Shown here piece by piece: positions 52,363-60,560 of a stretch of DNA of 64,000 nucleotides. Each line of letters starts with the position of its first letter. Within the stretch, counting starts at the first letter, position 1. This DNA is from VXNE01 sp965116625 (GTDB lineage: Bacteria; Pseudomonadota; Gammaproteobacteria; Pseudomonadales; Azotimanducaceae). Under the pieces are notes generated by a model. It was not told the DNA's origin and searched no databases. It saw only the letters and a list, made by a program, of their open reading frames with translations. Made by a program: the position numbers and the translations under genes. The stretch is taken from NCBI GenBank assembly GCA_965116625.1, contig OZ220717.1, forward strand, positions 3,844,001 through 3,908,000, read 5' to 3'.

Positions 52363-52674
52363 TCAAGCGTTGATTCCCGTGATCCGGACTTCCGTGAACT
52401 GCTGCCGGTGTCCAGCGCGGCGCAGGTAGTTCTTGCGGCGCTTGAACTTGATGACGCGCACTTTTTCCGCGCGACCCTGGTCCACCACTTCGGCAGTGAC
52501 CTTTCCACCTTCCACGTACGGGGTACCGACGGTGACGTCATCACCCTCGGACACCATCAGCACGCGATCGAACTCGACGCTCTTACCCGGCTCCCCGGAC
52601 ACCCGCTCAAGTCGGACCACGTCCCCTTCAGACACGCGATGCTGCTTACCGCCACTCTCGAAAACCGCAAACAT
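52363..52674 (-). CDS. rplU: 50S ribosomal protein L21
   Basis: A 103-residue L21 of normal length: MFAVFESGGKQHRVSEGDVV at the start, GTPYVEGGKVTAEVVDQGR in the middle and KFKRRKNYLRRAGHRQQFTEVRI at the end. It heads rplU-rpmA-obgE-proB and is divergent from ispB across 197 bp, as in E. coli and Pseudomonas. Confidence 0.97.
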   Translation of the reverse strand: MFAVFESGGKQHRVSEGDVVRLERVSGEPGKSVEFDRVLMVSEGDDVTVGTPYVEGGKVTAEVVDQGRAEKVRVIKFKRRKNYLRRAGHRQQFTEVRITGINA

Positions 52675-52710
52675 ATGCGCAAACCCTGAAACACCTTTGT
52701 ACTACAATGC

Positions 52711-52727
52711 CGTGAGCAATCGGCTCA
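52711..52727. promoter_or_regulatory. Palindrome in the rplU-ispB divergent promoter region
   Basis: GTGAGC-AATCG-GCTCAC is a perfect 6-bp inverted repeat, about 37 bp upstream of the rplU start and 145 bp from ispB. It could be an operator or lie in the rplU leader RNA. No strong -10/-35 pair could be assigned around it. Confidence 0.35.
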
Positions 52728-52871
52728 CCGTAGATTCGCCCCGCAAAGCCGCAACGCCGTGCGCCGCCACCGGGCTGAAGCCGCGTAATTCTACGGACCG
52801 GGGACGGCCTTTACAACGCGCGGCTCACCCTCGGCAACGGCCGCGACAACACGATATGGAGCTTCGGCAAC

Positions 52872-53885
52872 ATGGCGTCAAATCCGGCAGTCGCACGCGC
52901 GCCGCGCCTCGACGCGACTGACCTCGCATCCATCTACCGGCTCGCCGCCAGCGACTTCGCGCAGGTCAACGCGCTGATTCCGACGCAACTGGCGTCGGAC
53001 GTCGCCCTGGTCGAGCAGATCGGCGCCTACATCGTCAATAGCGGCGGCAAGCGGCTGCGCCCGCTGATCGTCCTGCTCACCGCCCGCTGCTGCGGCTACG
53101 ACGCCTCGGACCACATCCGCCTGGCGGCGATCATCGAGTTCCTCCATACGGCCACGCTGCTGCACGACGACGTCGTGGACGGCTCCCATCTCCGGCGCGG
53201 GCGCGCCACCGCGAACGTGACCTGGGGCAACGCCCCCAGCGTCCTGGTCGGCGACTTCCTGTACTCGCGCGCATTCCAGCTCATGGTGGACCTCGACAAC
53301 ATGGACGTCATGGCCATCGTCGCCGACGCCACGAACGTCATCGCCGAGGGGGAAGTGCTGCAGCTCGACCACATCGGCAACGCCGCCTACGAAGAGGCGG
53401 ACTACATGGAGGTGATCCTGCGCAAGACCGCCCTGCTGTTCCAGGCGGCGGCCCACACCGCCGCGGTGCTCGCCACCAGGGATCCGCAAACCATCCAGTC
53501 AATGCGCACGTACGGCAGGGATTTCGGCCTCGCCTACCAGCTCGTCGACGACTGGCTGGACTACGAGGGCGACAGCGACGTCATGGGCAAGAACATCGGC
53601 GACGACCTCGCCGAAGGCAAGGCGACCCTGCCCCTCATCCGCACCATGAAGTTCGGCTCGCCGCATGACGCAGCCCTCGTCCGCGACGCCCTCGAGACCC
53701 GCTGCGCCGACGCCCTCACCGCCGTGCGGGCCGCCGTCCGCCGCTCCGGCGCACTCGACTACACCCGCGACCGCGCCGTGGAATTCGGCGCCCGCTCCGC
53801 CGACGCGCTGACGCTCCTGCCGAACAACATCTACCGGGAGGCGCTCGAGGCGCTGACCAGTTTCGCCGTGGCGCGCATGCGGTAG
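52872..53885 (+). CDS. ispB: Octaprenyl (polyprenyl) diphosphate synthase
   Basis: A 337-residue trans-prenyltransferase making the quinone side chain. The first aspartate-rich motif is HDDVVDGSHLRRG (from D99) and the second DDWLDYEGD (from D226); GGKRLRPL binds diphosphate. Chain length (C40 or nearby) is inferred from similarity to IspB. The position divergent from rplU is the conserved one. tRNA-Pro follows about 145 bp downstream. Confidence 0.95.
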   Translation: MASNPAVARAPRLDATDLASIYRLAASDFAQVNALIPTQLASDVALVEQIGAYIVNSGGKRLRPLIVLLTARCCGYDASDHIRLAAIIEFLHTATLLHDDVVDGSHLRRGRATANVTWGNAPSVLVGDFLYSRAFQLMVDLDNMDVMAIVADATNVIAEGEVLQLDHIGNAAYEEADYMEVILRKTALLFQAAAHTAAVLATRDPQTIQSMRTYGRDFGLAYQLVDDWLDYEGDSDVMGKNIGDDLAEGKATLPLIRTMKFGSPHDAALVRDALETRCADALTAVRAAVRRSGALDYTRDRAVEFGARSADALTLLPNNIYREALEALTSFAVARMR

Positions 53886-53963
53886 TCCAAGGTTATTCGC
53901 GTAGCCGCCCGACGTGCCAATCGTCACGTCCAGGTCGGATGCCGTTTGGAAATGGCTTTCGGA

Positions 53964-53994
53964 TTGGCGTGACCCACGCCGCCCGCATTACAAT
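53964..53994 (+). promoter_or_regulatory. Candidate promoter of tRNA-Pro
   Basis: TTGGCG (53964-53969) and TACAAT (53989-53994) are spaced by 19 nt, slightly long. A G+C-rich discriminator (ACGCCGCC) follows, which fits a stringently controlled stable-RNA promoter. The start would be near 54001, about 29 nt before the tRNA. Confidence 0.5.
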
Positions 53995-54029
53995 ACGCCG
54001 CCCGCCGGCCCATGCCGCGCGGAGGGCGT

Positions 54030-54106
54030 CGGAGTGTAGCTCAGCCTGGTAGAGCACCGCCTTCGGGAGGCGGGGGCCCGCGGTTCAAATCCGCGCACTC
54101 CGACCA
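54030..54106 (+). tRNA. tRNA-Pro (anticodon CGG)
   Basis: A 77-nt cloverleaf. The acceptor stem CGGAGTG (54030-54036) pairs with CACTCCG (54096-54102), followed by A and an encoded CCA. The anticodon arm is CCGCC-TTCGGGA-GGCGG, giving anticodon CGG for CCG codons, and the T arm contains GGTTCAAAT. The C1-G72 pair is the bacterial tRNA-Pro identity element. CCG is expected to be a major proline codon in this G+C-rich genome. Confidence 0.97.
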
Positions 54107-54144
54107 GTCCTTTTGGCGGCTTGACACCCGGCATGGCGTCGAGC

Positions 54145-54531
54145 TTAGTGGCTTTCCTCCGAGCCAAGGAGATAGGGGTCAAACGACCCGCAAATAACGA
54201 TTGGTGTCACCACCCCTGCATTAATCGCAACCGGTTCTTCCATCCTCGACTCAACCGCGCCCTTGAGTGCGGAACTCAGCTCCCGGCAGTCGTCGCCCTC
54301 TGGTTCCAACGATGACCACACGTCAATTCGGACCTGCGTCGGGCTCCCTTCCCGGACATCGATTGAACATTCCTTGACGTGATACCAGTCGTCGGCGTCG
54401 GCTCTCCCGATCCTTGCGCGCCAGTCGGCGGCGATCTTTACGCAGTTCTCGATCTCCTCGTAGGTAGGGTCTCCGGGCATGTCGATGTCGACGAGGCCAC
54501 AACCCGCCGTCAGCGTCAGCAACAGCGGCAC
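54145..54531 (-). CDS. Small lipoprotein of unknown function (paralogue of the next gene)
   Basis: A 128-residue protein from a GTG start. The lipobox is LTAGC with C11, but from this start the signal peptide has no basic residue. In-frame codons further upstream encode basic residues (ARKIPSG), yet no standard start codon is found before a stop, so the 5' end may be damaged or use a rare codon. The mature part matches the next gene: PTYEEIENCVKIAADW and GRADADDWYHVKECSIDVREG. Conserved cysteines probably form disulfides. No family recognised. Confidence 0.65.
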   Translation of the reverse strand: MPLLLTLTAGCGLVDIDMPGDPTYEEIENCVKIAADWRARIGRADADDWYHVKECSIDVREGSPTQVRIDVWSSLEPEGDDCRELSSALKGAVESRMEEPVAINAGVVTPIVICGSFDPYLLGSEESH

Positions 54532-54593
54532 ACAGACTCCCGACGGGATCTTGCGCGCGCCACTTATCGCCGTTCGGCTGAAGCGGAAGGCGC

Positions 54594-55028
54594 TCAGGGC
54601 TCGTCCCCAGGATGAATCCTGACAAGGGCCGCGTCAGTGAAAAAGCATGTCGACGTTGAGTCGGAAAGCTCCAGTTTGACCGAGGCCAGCGGCGCATCCA
54701 TCACCGAACGAACCGCGCTATCAAGGTCGTCGATGCCGAGGCACGCCTGGAGCGGGTCCGCCGCTCGCACATCCTGCAGCGGCAGCGATGACACGACGTG
54801 CATCCGGACTCTCGTCGGCTTCCCGTCTCGGGCGTCTATCGAACATCTCTTGATGTAGTACCAGTCTTCGGCGTCGGCTCTCCCGGCAGTTGAGAGCCAT
54901 TCCGCGCCGATCTTCGTACAGACCTCCATCTCTTCGAACGTGGGCGACGTGCCCTTGGGTTGGAGTTCACAACTGAACGGAAGCGCCAGGAGCAGCGGCA
55001 GACCGCCAACTGCCAACATCTTGAGCAT
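54594..55028 (-). CDS. Small lipoprotein of unknown function (paralogue of the previous gene)
   Basis: A 144-residue lipoprotein: MLKMLAVGGLPLLLALPFSC gives a normal signal with C20. The mature part has PTFEEMEVCTKIGAEW and GRADAEDWYYIKRCSIDARDG, clearly paralogous to the gene at 54145-54531 (same strand, 62 bp apart), so a tandem duplication is likely. The C-terminal halves have diverged. Both were read only in this window, and no function is known. Confidence 0.75.
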   Translation of the reverse strand: MLKMLAVGGLPLLLALPFSCELQPKGTSPTFEEMEVCTKIGAEWLSTAGRADAEDWYYIKRCSIDARDGKPTRVRMHVVSSLPLQDVRAADPLQACLGIDDLDSAVRSVMDAPLASVKLELSDSTSTCFFTDAALVRIHPGDEP

Positions 55029-55170
55029 CCGCTCATGGTAGCAGGCTCAGCCGGAACATCCCGGGCATGACTGCCTTCGACACGTTGCCGTCATCCAGGA
55101 CACACGGGTCGCGCCGGCCCGCCGAATTGCGATAACGTTGCGCACACCCGATTCATGGAGGGACTCCCAA

Positions 55171-55359
55171 ATGGACGATAGCGAATACCGCACGGCACGA
55201 CAGGTTCTGACCGCTGCCCTCGCGGACGAGAAAACCGCCATCGAGGCAGCGACGGCCATCGTGATGGCGAACGATCTCCGGCGCGTGGTCACCGCGTTGA
55301 ACGAGCAGACCCTGCGCCTCGAAGCGATGATCACCGAGCTCCAGGGTCCGAAGCGCTGA
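55171..55359 (+). CDS. Small hypothetical helical protein
   Basis: A 62-residue protein rich in Ala, Glu and Leu with heptad-like spacing (LTAALADEKTAIEAATAIV, VVTALNEQTLRLEAMITEL), probably a short helical hairpin. GGAGGGA lies 8 nt before the ATG, which supports it as a real gene. No family recognised and no membrane segment. Confidence 0.55.
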   Translation: MDDSEYRTARQVLTAALADEKTAIEAATAIVMANDLRRVVTALNEQTLRLEAMITELQGPKR

Positions 55360-55435
55360 AGCTGAACCGGCTCCCTCACCCGCCAACAGAATCCGGAACT
55401 GCCCGGACCGCGGTTGGCGGTCTTGATTCGCGCCC

Positions 55436-56218
55436 ATGAGCTCACCAGGACTTAACGGTTTCGTGCTCGCCATCGCGGCGATGATGGTCGTCGTGGTGGG
55501 CACCGGCATCGGCTGGTGGATGGTGTTGCCGGAAATCGCGCCGAAGCGCATCGCCATCGCCGTGCTGCCGCTCGCCGAAACGGAATCCTCCGGCCGCGAT
55601 GCACACCTCGCCCACGGCCTGGCGGCCGAAATCGTATCCGGCCTCGCAAGCGTCTCCGACTTCGACGTACTCGATTCGCGCGAGACGTACCAGTACAGGA
55701 GTGGCGAGACGCGCCTGCGGCAACTCGCCGACACCCTCGGCGCGACCTACGCGGTGGAAGGCAGCGTCCGACGCGAAGGCGACAGGCTCACCGTAACCGC
55801 CCGCCTCACCGACCTGGCGGACCTCGACGTGACCTGGCGGGACACGGTGAGCGGTCCAACGGACGACATCTTCGCCCTTCGCGACGCCATCGCCGACGGC
55901 ATCGCCGAGAAGCTGCTACTGGGCGATGCGGAAGTGTCCGCCGGGCCCGCGATCGATTTCGGCGCCTACGAGATGTTCCTCCAGGCACGCACAAGCGGCG
56001 ACGCGGGTGACTTTGCCGCCGCGCGCCGACATGCCGAGCGCTCCCTCGCGATCAGCGACGACAATCCCTACGCGCACTACTACCTCGGCTATCTCAGGCA
56101 CATGCAGGGCCAAAGCGGCGCGATGCCGCACATCGAGGCCGCCCTGGCGGCGGAGCCGACCTACGCGCCGGCACTCTCGCTGGCGGATCTCCTGCGCGAC
56201 GCCGAGAACCCCCGGTAG
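55436..56218 (+). CDS. Membrane-anchored TolB-like/FlgO-type domain protein with TPRs
   Basis: A 260-residue protein. One N-terminal membrane helix (about 8-30) is followed by a TolB N-terminal-like domain: RIAIAVLPLAETESSGRDAH, GLAAEIVSGLASVSDFDVLDS, ADTLGATYAVEGSVRR and FALRDAIADGIAEKL. Such domains usually sit between an adenylate cyclase or winged-helix domain and TPRs; here neither is present. The C-terminal ~90 residues are two to three TPR-like repeats (ARRHAERSLAISDDNPYAHYYLGYL). Likely a periplasmic interaction protein; partner unknown. Confidence 0.78.
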   Translation: MSSPGLNGFVLAIAAMMVVVVGTGIGWWMVLPEIAPKRIAIAVLPLAETESSGRDAHLAHGLAAEIVSGLASVSDFDVLDSRETYQYRSGETRLRQLADTLGATYAVEGSVRREGDRLTVTARLTDLADLDVTWRDTVSGPTDDIFALRDAIADGIAEKLLLGDAEVSAGPAIDFGAYEMFLQARTSGDAGDFAAARRHAERSLAISDDNPYAHYYLGYLRHMQGQSGAMPHIEAALAAEPTYAPALSLADLLRDAENPR

Positions 56219-56268
56219 CCCCGTTGGGGGAGTCCCCGGAGACGTGGAGTCAAGTCCAGCGGCAAGGG

Positions 56269-56667
56269 TTAGGGAACAAGCGTGAAGTAACTCCCTCTTG
56301 CCGCCCGGTGATCGAACGAGTACGTCGTCGCGCAACCTTTTGAATGGTTGCGATGGGCGATCAGGCAGTCTGCGAAGTCCGCATTGCCGGTCTCGAACTC
56401 GCGCAGGGCCTGCCAGACCACATCGCCATCCTCAACAGTGAACTCGGTTGTCTGGAGAATCTGCCGCATCACGGCCACGACCACGTCTTTGCCGTACTCG
56501 TAGGAGGCCGCGAGAACCCACACAAGTTCTACCAATACCACCACGCTTACGAATCCCGTCGACTGCTCCGTGCACTGGTTCTCGATCAAATGCGTCGCCG
56601 CCAAGGCCTGCTCCTCGTCGTCCTGAACGATGTAACGGATCAGGATGTTGGTGTCGAGGCCGATCAC
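56269..56667 (-). CDS. vapC: PIN-domain toxin, VapC type
   Basis: A 132-residue PIN ribonuclease. MIGLDTNILIRYI carries the first catalytic aspartate, VVLVELVWVL the glutamate, and NADFADCLIAH with the later FDHRAA the remaining acidic residues. The start overlaps the antitoxin stop by 4 nt. VapC toxins cut tRNA or rRNA; the target cannot be told from sequence. The gene is intact. Confidence 0.9.
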   Translation of the reverse strand: MIGLDTNILIRYIVQDDEEQALAATHLIENQCTEQSTGFVSVVVLVELVWVLAASYEYGKDVVVAVMRQILQTTEFTVEDGDVVWQALREFETGNADFADCLIAHRNHSKGCATTYSFDHRAARGSYFTLVP

Positions 56668-56903
56668 CGGCGTCGCGCATACGCTGCAGCAATGGCATCG
56701 TCCATCTGTTCAAGCGTCACCGGTTGTCTGGGCTTCGGCACCATGCCCTTGAGTTGTCTCACGGACGCAGTTACGGGGACGACCCTGACCTCGTCCCCGG
56801 ACTCCAGGATGAAGTCGATCCTGTCGCCCGGCTTGAGCCTAAGCCTGTCTCGTATCGGTTTGGGAACCGTGACCTGACCCTTTGCGGTGATTGTTGCCTG
56901 CAT
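56664..56903 (-). CDS. vapB: AbrB/SpoVT-type antitoxin, VapB
   Basis: A 79-residue antitoxin. The N-terminal swapped-hairpin DNA-binding domain is QATITAKGQVTVPKPIRDRLRLKPGDRIDFILE; the C-terminal tail VTLEQMDDAIAAAYARRR should wrap and inhibit the PIN toxin. It precedes vapC with an ATGA overlap. A perfect 11-bp palindrome 27 bp upstream of its start is a candidate autoregulatory site. Confidence 0.9.
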   Translation of the reverse strand: MQATITAKGQVTVPKPIRDRLRLKPGDRIDFILESGDEVRVVPVTASVRQLKGMVPKPRQPVTLEQMDDAIAAAYARRR

Positions 56904-56929
56904 TACTATTGGACTTGTTCCTTACATAT

Positions 56930-56940
56930 TGGTAATACCA
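56930..56940. promoter_or_regulatory. Candidate VapB operator
   Basis: TGGTAATACCA is a perfect odd-length palindrome in a short A+T-rich promoter stretch upstream of vapBC. AbrB-type antitoxins bind such sites to repress their own operon. Confidence 0.45.
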
Positions 56941-57005
56941 TAACGCCTGGACGACGAGAGTCAATCACCGGGCGGTGCTGGCGATGCCGTCGCAGTTGCG
57001 TCCCG

Positions 57006-57884
57006 TCAACATTTCCTGATCACGTAGACAATGTTGTCTCCGAGGTCCAGCGTGCCGGGGAGCTTTGACCAGGCGAGTTCCCTTTCGACGATGAGCGCCC
57101 ACAGGTCGTCGTCCTTGCGCACGGCGTTGAGCGCCTCTTCCCCCGCCATGCCCAGCACTCCAGCGGCTCGCTTCTCCAACACGTCGACGGCCTCGTCCGC
57201 CAGCAGTGCGTCGATGTCCGCGCTGGTCATCATGTGGCAGTAGTGCTCGGTCGCGGGATGGTGCTCGCGGTCCTGGTAGCCGGTCTCGAGCAGCCAGCGC
57301 ATGTTGTCGATGCCGACCTTCTCCGTCTCCGCCGGCACCATGCCCATGAATAGCACCAGCGTGTTGATCAGCGACATGACGCCCAGCACCACGATGCCGC
57401 CGGGCCTGACCACCCGGAGCACCTCCCGGACACCATCGGCTTCCCTGTCCAGCAGGTAACTCAGGGGGCCGCCCACGCAGACCACGGCGTCGAACGACTC
57501 CGCTTCGAGCGCGCCCAGGTCGGCCAGGTCCAGGACCCGGTATTCGTCCACCCGGTCGAGGACACCGAGATCCCGCATGTGGCCGCGGTTCAGCGCGAGC
57601 TGTACCTCGGAGATGTCCGAGACCGTGAGCCGCCCCGCCATGTGCACCAGTTCCCTGGTGTAGACGCCGCCACCCGCGCCGATCTCCAGCACATCCATGC
57701 CGGTGTTGATGTGACGCTCCAGCACGTCCATGTGCACGAGGAAGTTGAGTTCGCCACGGCGGCTGCGCGTCAGGCGCGTCCACTCGTCGTCCGCCAGGCG
57801 GTCGTAGTGCGCCCGCGGGATTTCCGGGTCGTATCCCAAGGGATCTCTCCATGGTTGGCGGGTAGTCCGGCACATTCTAGCCAT
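57006..57884 (-). CDS. Class I SAM-dependent methyltransferase
   Basis: A 292-residue methyltransferase. Motif I is VLEIGAGGGVYTREL, the next acidic position is in VSDISEVQLALN, motif IV is VVCVGGPLSYL, and VLRVVRPGGIVVLGVMSL is motif V/VI, all in the expected order. Substrate unknown; a small molecule is likelier than nucleic acid. Two ATGs (57884 and 57875) are possible starts. It lies 40 bp after the DUF2891 gene on the same strand. Confidence 0.85.
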   Translation of the reverse strand: MARMCRTTRQPWRDPLGYDPEIPRAHYDRLADDEWTRLTRSRRGELNFLVHMDVLERHINTGMDVLEIGAGGGVYTRELVHMAGRLTVSDISEVQLALNRGHMRDLGVLDRVDEYRVLDLADLGALEAESFDAVVCVGGPLSYLLDREADGVREVLRVVRPGGIVVLGVMSLINTLVLFMGMVPAETEKVGIDNMRWLLETGYQDREHHPATEHYCHMMTSADIDALLADEAVDVLEKRAAGVLGMAGEEALNAVRKDDDLWALIVERELAWSKLPGTLDLGDNIVYVIRKC

Positions 57885-57924
57885 CCATCGCGCCAAGGCA
57901 GATGTCTGCCTGCGCGCTGCTGGA

Positions 57925-58947
57925 TCAGCCCTGTGTGACCGCAGTTGTTTCCAGGCCTCGCCGGGTAATGAGATAGGCGGCGAAGGTGCCCAGCCAGTGC
58001 GTGCCGGCATAGGTGAGCCCGTCCAGCGCGCCGAGGCCCGCATCGCGGTGCCGGGCCGCCATCCTGTCGATCTTCCCGGAGGGCGCCACGGAGGCGATGC
58101 CTTCAAGCATCCAGGCACGGCTGAAGTTGAGTCCCGCGAGATGCACCAGGTGTCCGTCGTCCTGGTCCGGGACGGTGACCGGGTCGAGTTCGAACGCTCC
58201 GAGAAAGCCGTCGAGCCACTCGCGGAAGGTATCCGGGGGCAGTACGCGGCGCATCAGGTCCGCCTCCGCGAGACTCGGCGACAGGAAGTCGTGGCCGGAC
58301 GGCTCATACGCCAGCGGCGCGTCCCCGTCCGCGCCAAAGAACGCGAGGCTGCGGCGTTCGACGAGAGCCCGCAGTCCCGCCGCGTCCGTGATCCGTGCCC
58401 AGTCGTGCACCAGCCCCAGGGAGAACGCCGTCTGGTCGTGGGTTCCGGTCCGCACCGGGTACGGGAGCCTGGGGAGCCAGTCCTCGAATACCGAGGCGGC
58501 ATGGTCCTCGAGGGGACGCAGCCGCTCGCGCCAGGCACGTGCGTCCGGGTCATCCCACTCGTGCAGTTCAGCGGCAAGCTGCAGCAGCCATGCCATGCCG
58601 TACGGGCGTTCGAACGCGGGCCGCGGCGCCACGTAGTCGAGTTCGGCGGCGATGTTCCGCTGCGTGAGTGCCCGTGCCAGCGCGGCCCTTGCCTCCGGCG
58701 CATGGTCCGCATCGCCGTCCAGGCGGGCGAGCCGCGCGAGCAGCCAGTGCGCGTGGACCGCGCTGTGCCAGTCGAAACAGCCGAAAAAGGCGGGGGTAAG
58801 CCGGCGTGGAGGCAGAACGTCCGCGTCGGATTCAAGGAGGTGACCGATACGGTTCGGGTACTCCCGGTGCACACAGGCAAGGGCCATGCGAACGAGGCGC
58901 CGCCGAAGCGCAACGGATCCCGGGGCCACCTGGTCTGCGCCGGTCAT
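57925..58947 (-). CDS. DUF2891 protein
   Basis: A 340-residue DUF2891 member. Family blocks visible are HREYPNRIGH, FFGCFDWHSAVHAHWLL, FERPYGMAWLLQLAAEL, TGTHDQTAFSLGL, AYEPSGHDFLSPSLAEADLM and HLVHLAGLNFSRAW. The all-helical repeat pattern with conserved acidic and aromatic residues looks like an (alpha/alpha)6 barrel as in glycosidases, but activity is unproven. No signal peptide. Confidence 0.9.
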   Translation of the reverse strand: MTGADQVAPGSVALRRRLVRMALACVHREYPNRIGHLLESDADVLPPRRLTPAFFGCFDWHSAVHAHWLLARLARLDGDADHAPEARAALARALTQRNIAAELDYVAPRPAFERPYGMAWLLQLAAELHEWDDPDARAWRERLRPLEDHAASVFEDWLPRLPYPVRTGTHDQTAFSLGLVHDWARITDAAGLRALVERRSLAFFGADGDAPLAYEPSGHDFLSPSLAEADLMRRVLPPDTFREWLDGFLGAFELDPVTVPDQDDGHLVHLAGLNFSRAWMLEGIASVAPSGKIDRMAARHRDAGLGALDGLTYAGTHWLGTFAAYLITRRGLETTAVTQG

Positions 58948-59168
58948 GCCATCACGCCCTCAGGAAAACCGTCCCTGAACGATTGTCATCGAACCTCCCA
59001 CCGGTTCTCCACTACAGGCCGCCACGGTACGCCAACCCGCTCCAAGGCGTCCAGGCTTCCCTGCCTCTGCGCCGCACCAGGATCTCGCATGGATGACGCC
59101 CACGCGCTCCCGCCCGCTTGTGGTGCCCCGCGGGTTCTGGTACTTGAGTGGATGAAGGAGGATCGCGC

Positions 59169-60527
59169 ATGACCGGCATACAAACCTCGCTCGCCCTGTT
59201 GTGCATCGTCTGGGCCGTCTCGTACAACGGCAAAGCGGCGACGGAATCGGACGCACTCGAACCGCAGTGCGCCGATGCGGCGGACAGAGAGCCATGCTGG
59301 CTGGAAGTGCAAGGACGCCCGCGCTGCCACGTGCTGCAACCCATCGGGCACACCGACGTGGTCCTCACGTTCGAGGGCTCGGCGGACTGTCCGAACGGCA
59401 GGCTCTCGGGAACCGGGCCGGCCACGCTGCAGCGGACCATGGGCGGCGTCTCGTATACGTGGCAGGCCCAGGCAACCTACGTCGACGGCAAGCGGGAGGG
59501 CCAGTGGTCGGTCATCGACCCCGCGGGCGCCCGGCACGAAGGTTCGTATGTCGACGGCCACGCCCAGGGGGAGTGGGTGATTCTTCGCAGGGACGGTTCC
59601 CGGCTCGAAGGCCCAATCGTGCGAAACAGGCAGCACGGCCGCTGGGTGCAACGGCATGCGGACGGGCACCGCCTTGAGCGGACGTACGAGGAGGGACGGG
59701 TGCACGGCCCCGCCGTACTCCAGTTCGCGGGTGGCCAGCGGCAGGAAGGACATTACGTGGACGGCAGGCAGCAGGGGCCGTGGGTGATCACGCAGGCGGA
59801 TGGCACCCGGGAAGAGGGGCCATACCTTCAGGGCAAGCGCAACGGGCCATGGCTGCGCCGCAACCCCGACGGCTCGGAGGACCGGCTTGTCTTCATGAGC
59901 GACACGACCACCTGGACGATCATGCAGGAGTGCGACATCGAGGCGGTCAGGGAGGCGTTGCGCGCCGGTTTCGATGTCGGGGCGCAGGGCTCGTTCGGCC
60001 TGACGGCGCTATGGGACGCCGCGACGGACGGCTGCCACGAGATCATTCCGGTTCTCCTGGAAGCGGGGTCGGACCCCAACGTGGAAGTGGACGATCCGGC
60101 ACGGGCAATTGGGCAACTGTTCAGAGGGTACACGTCGTGCGACGATGACGATGCGTATCTCGATACCATCAAGGCGATGATCGACGGGGGGCTCGTCCTG
60201 CGGTCGTGGCACGAGCCGCCGGACACGATACTGCACAGCATGGCGCACGACCGTTCCCTGTGCAGCGAATCCGCCACAACCGCCGCGATCCGGATGATCA
60301 TGGCCGAAACCGGTATCGCCATAGACGTCCCGGGAAAACACGGCCTGACGCCGCTCCACGTCGCGACGTACAAGGGTAACAACATCGTCGCGATGGCCCT
60401 GCTCGACCTGGGGGCGGACCCGGCGGCGAGGACCTCCACCGGCAAGACGCCGCTCGATATCCTCGAAAGCGGAAACCGCCCCTTCGAGGGCACCCGCCTT
60501 CATGTGCGGTTGCAGGAGGCGCAGTGA
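59169..60527 (+). CDS. Secreted protein with MORN-like repeats and ankyrin repeats
   Basis: A 452-residue protein with a signal peptide (about 1-22). Residues 85-245 are MORN/YwqK-like units of the type Y-x-D-G-x-x-x-G-x-W, for example TYVDGKREGQWSVIDPAGAR, SYVDGHAQGEWVILRRDGSR and HYVDGRQQGPWVITQADGTR. The C-terminal part has three to four ankyrin-like repeats (DIEAVREALRAGFDVGAQGSFGLTALWDAA; HGLTPLHVATYKGNNIVAMALLDLGADPAA). GGAGGATCG precedes the ATG. It is convergent with the Ser/Thr kinase gene 33 bp away. A binding or scaffolding role is likely; partner unknown. Confidence 0.8.
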   Translation: MTGIQTSLALLCIVWAVSYNGKAATESDALEPQCADAADREPCWLEVQGRPRCHVLQPIGHTDVVLTFEGSADCPNGRLSGTGPATLQRTMGGVSYTWQAQATYVDGKREGQWSVIDPAGARHEGSYVDGHAQGEWVILRRDGSRLEGPIVRNRQHGRWVQRHADGHRLERTYEEGRVHGPAVLQFAGGQRQEGHYVDGRQQGPWVITQADGTREEGPYLQGKRNGPWLRRNPDGSEDRLVFMSDTTTWTIMQECDIEAVREALRAGFDVGAQGSFGLTALWDAATDGCHEIIPVLLEAGSDPNVEVDDPARAIGQLFRGYTSCDDDDAYLDTIKAMIDGGLVLRSWHEPPDTILHSMAHDRSLCSESATTAAIRMIMAETGIAIDVPGKHGLTPLHVATYKGNNIVAMALLDLGADPAARTSTGKTPLDILESGNRPFEGTRLHVRLQEAQ

Positions 60528-60560
60528 TAGCGGGCGCGTCCGCCGCTCTTGGTGGTCGAA

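Noticed and set aside
54030..54106. tRNA-Pro as a proven attachment site of an island
   Set aside because: No integrase gene and no repeat of the tRNA 3' end were seen within the window.
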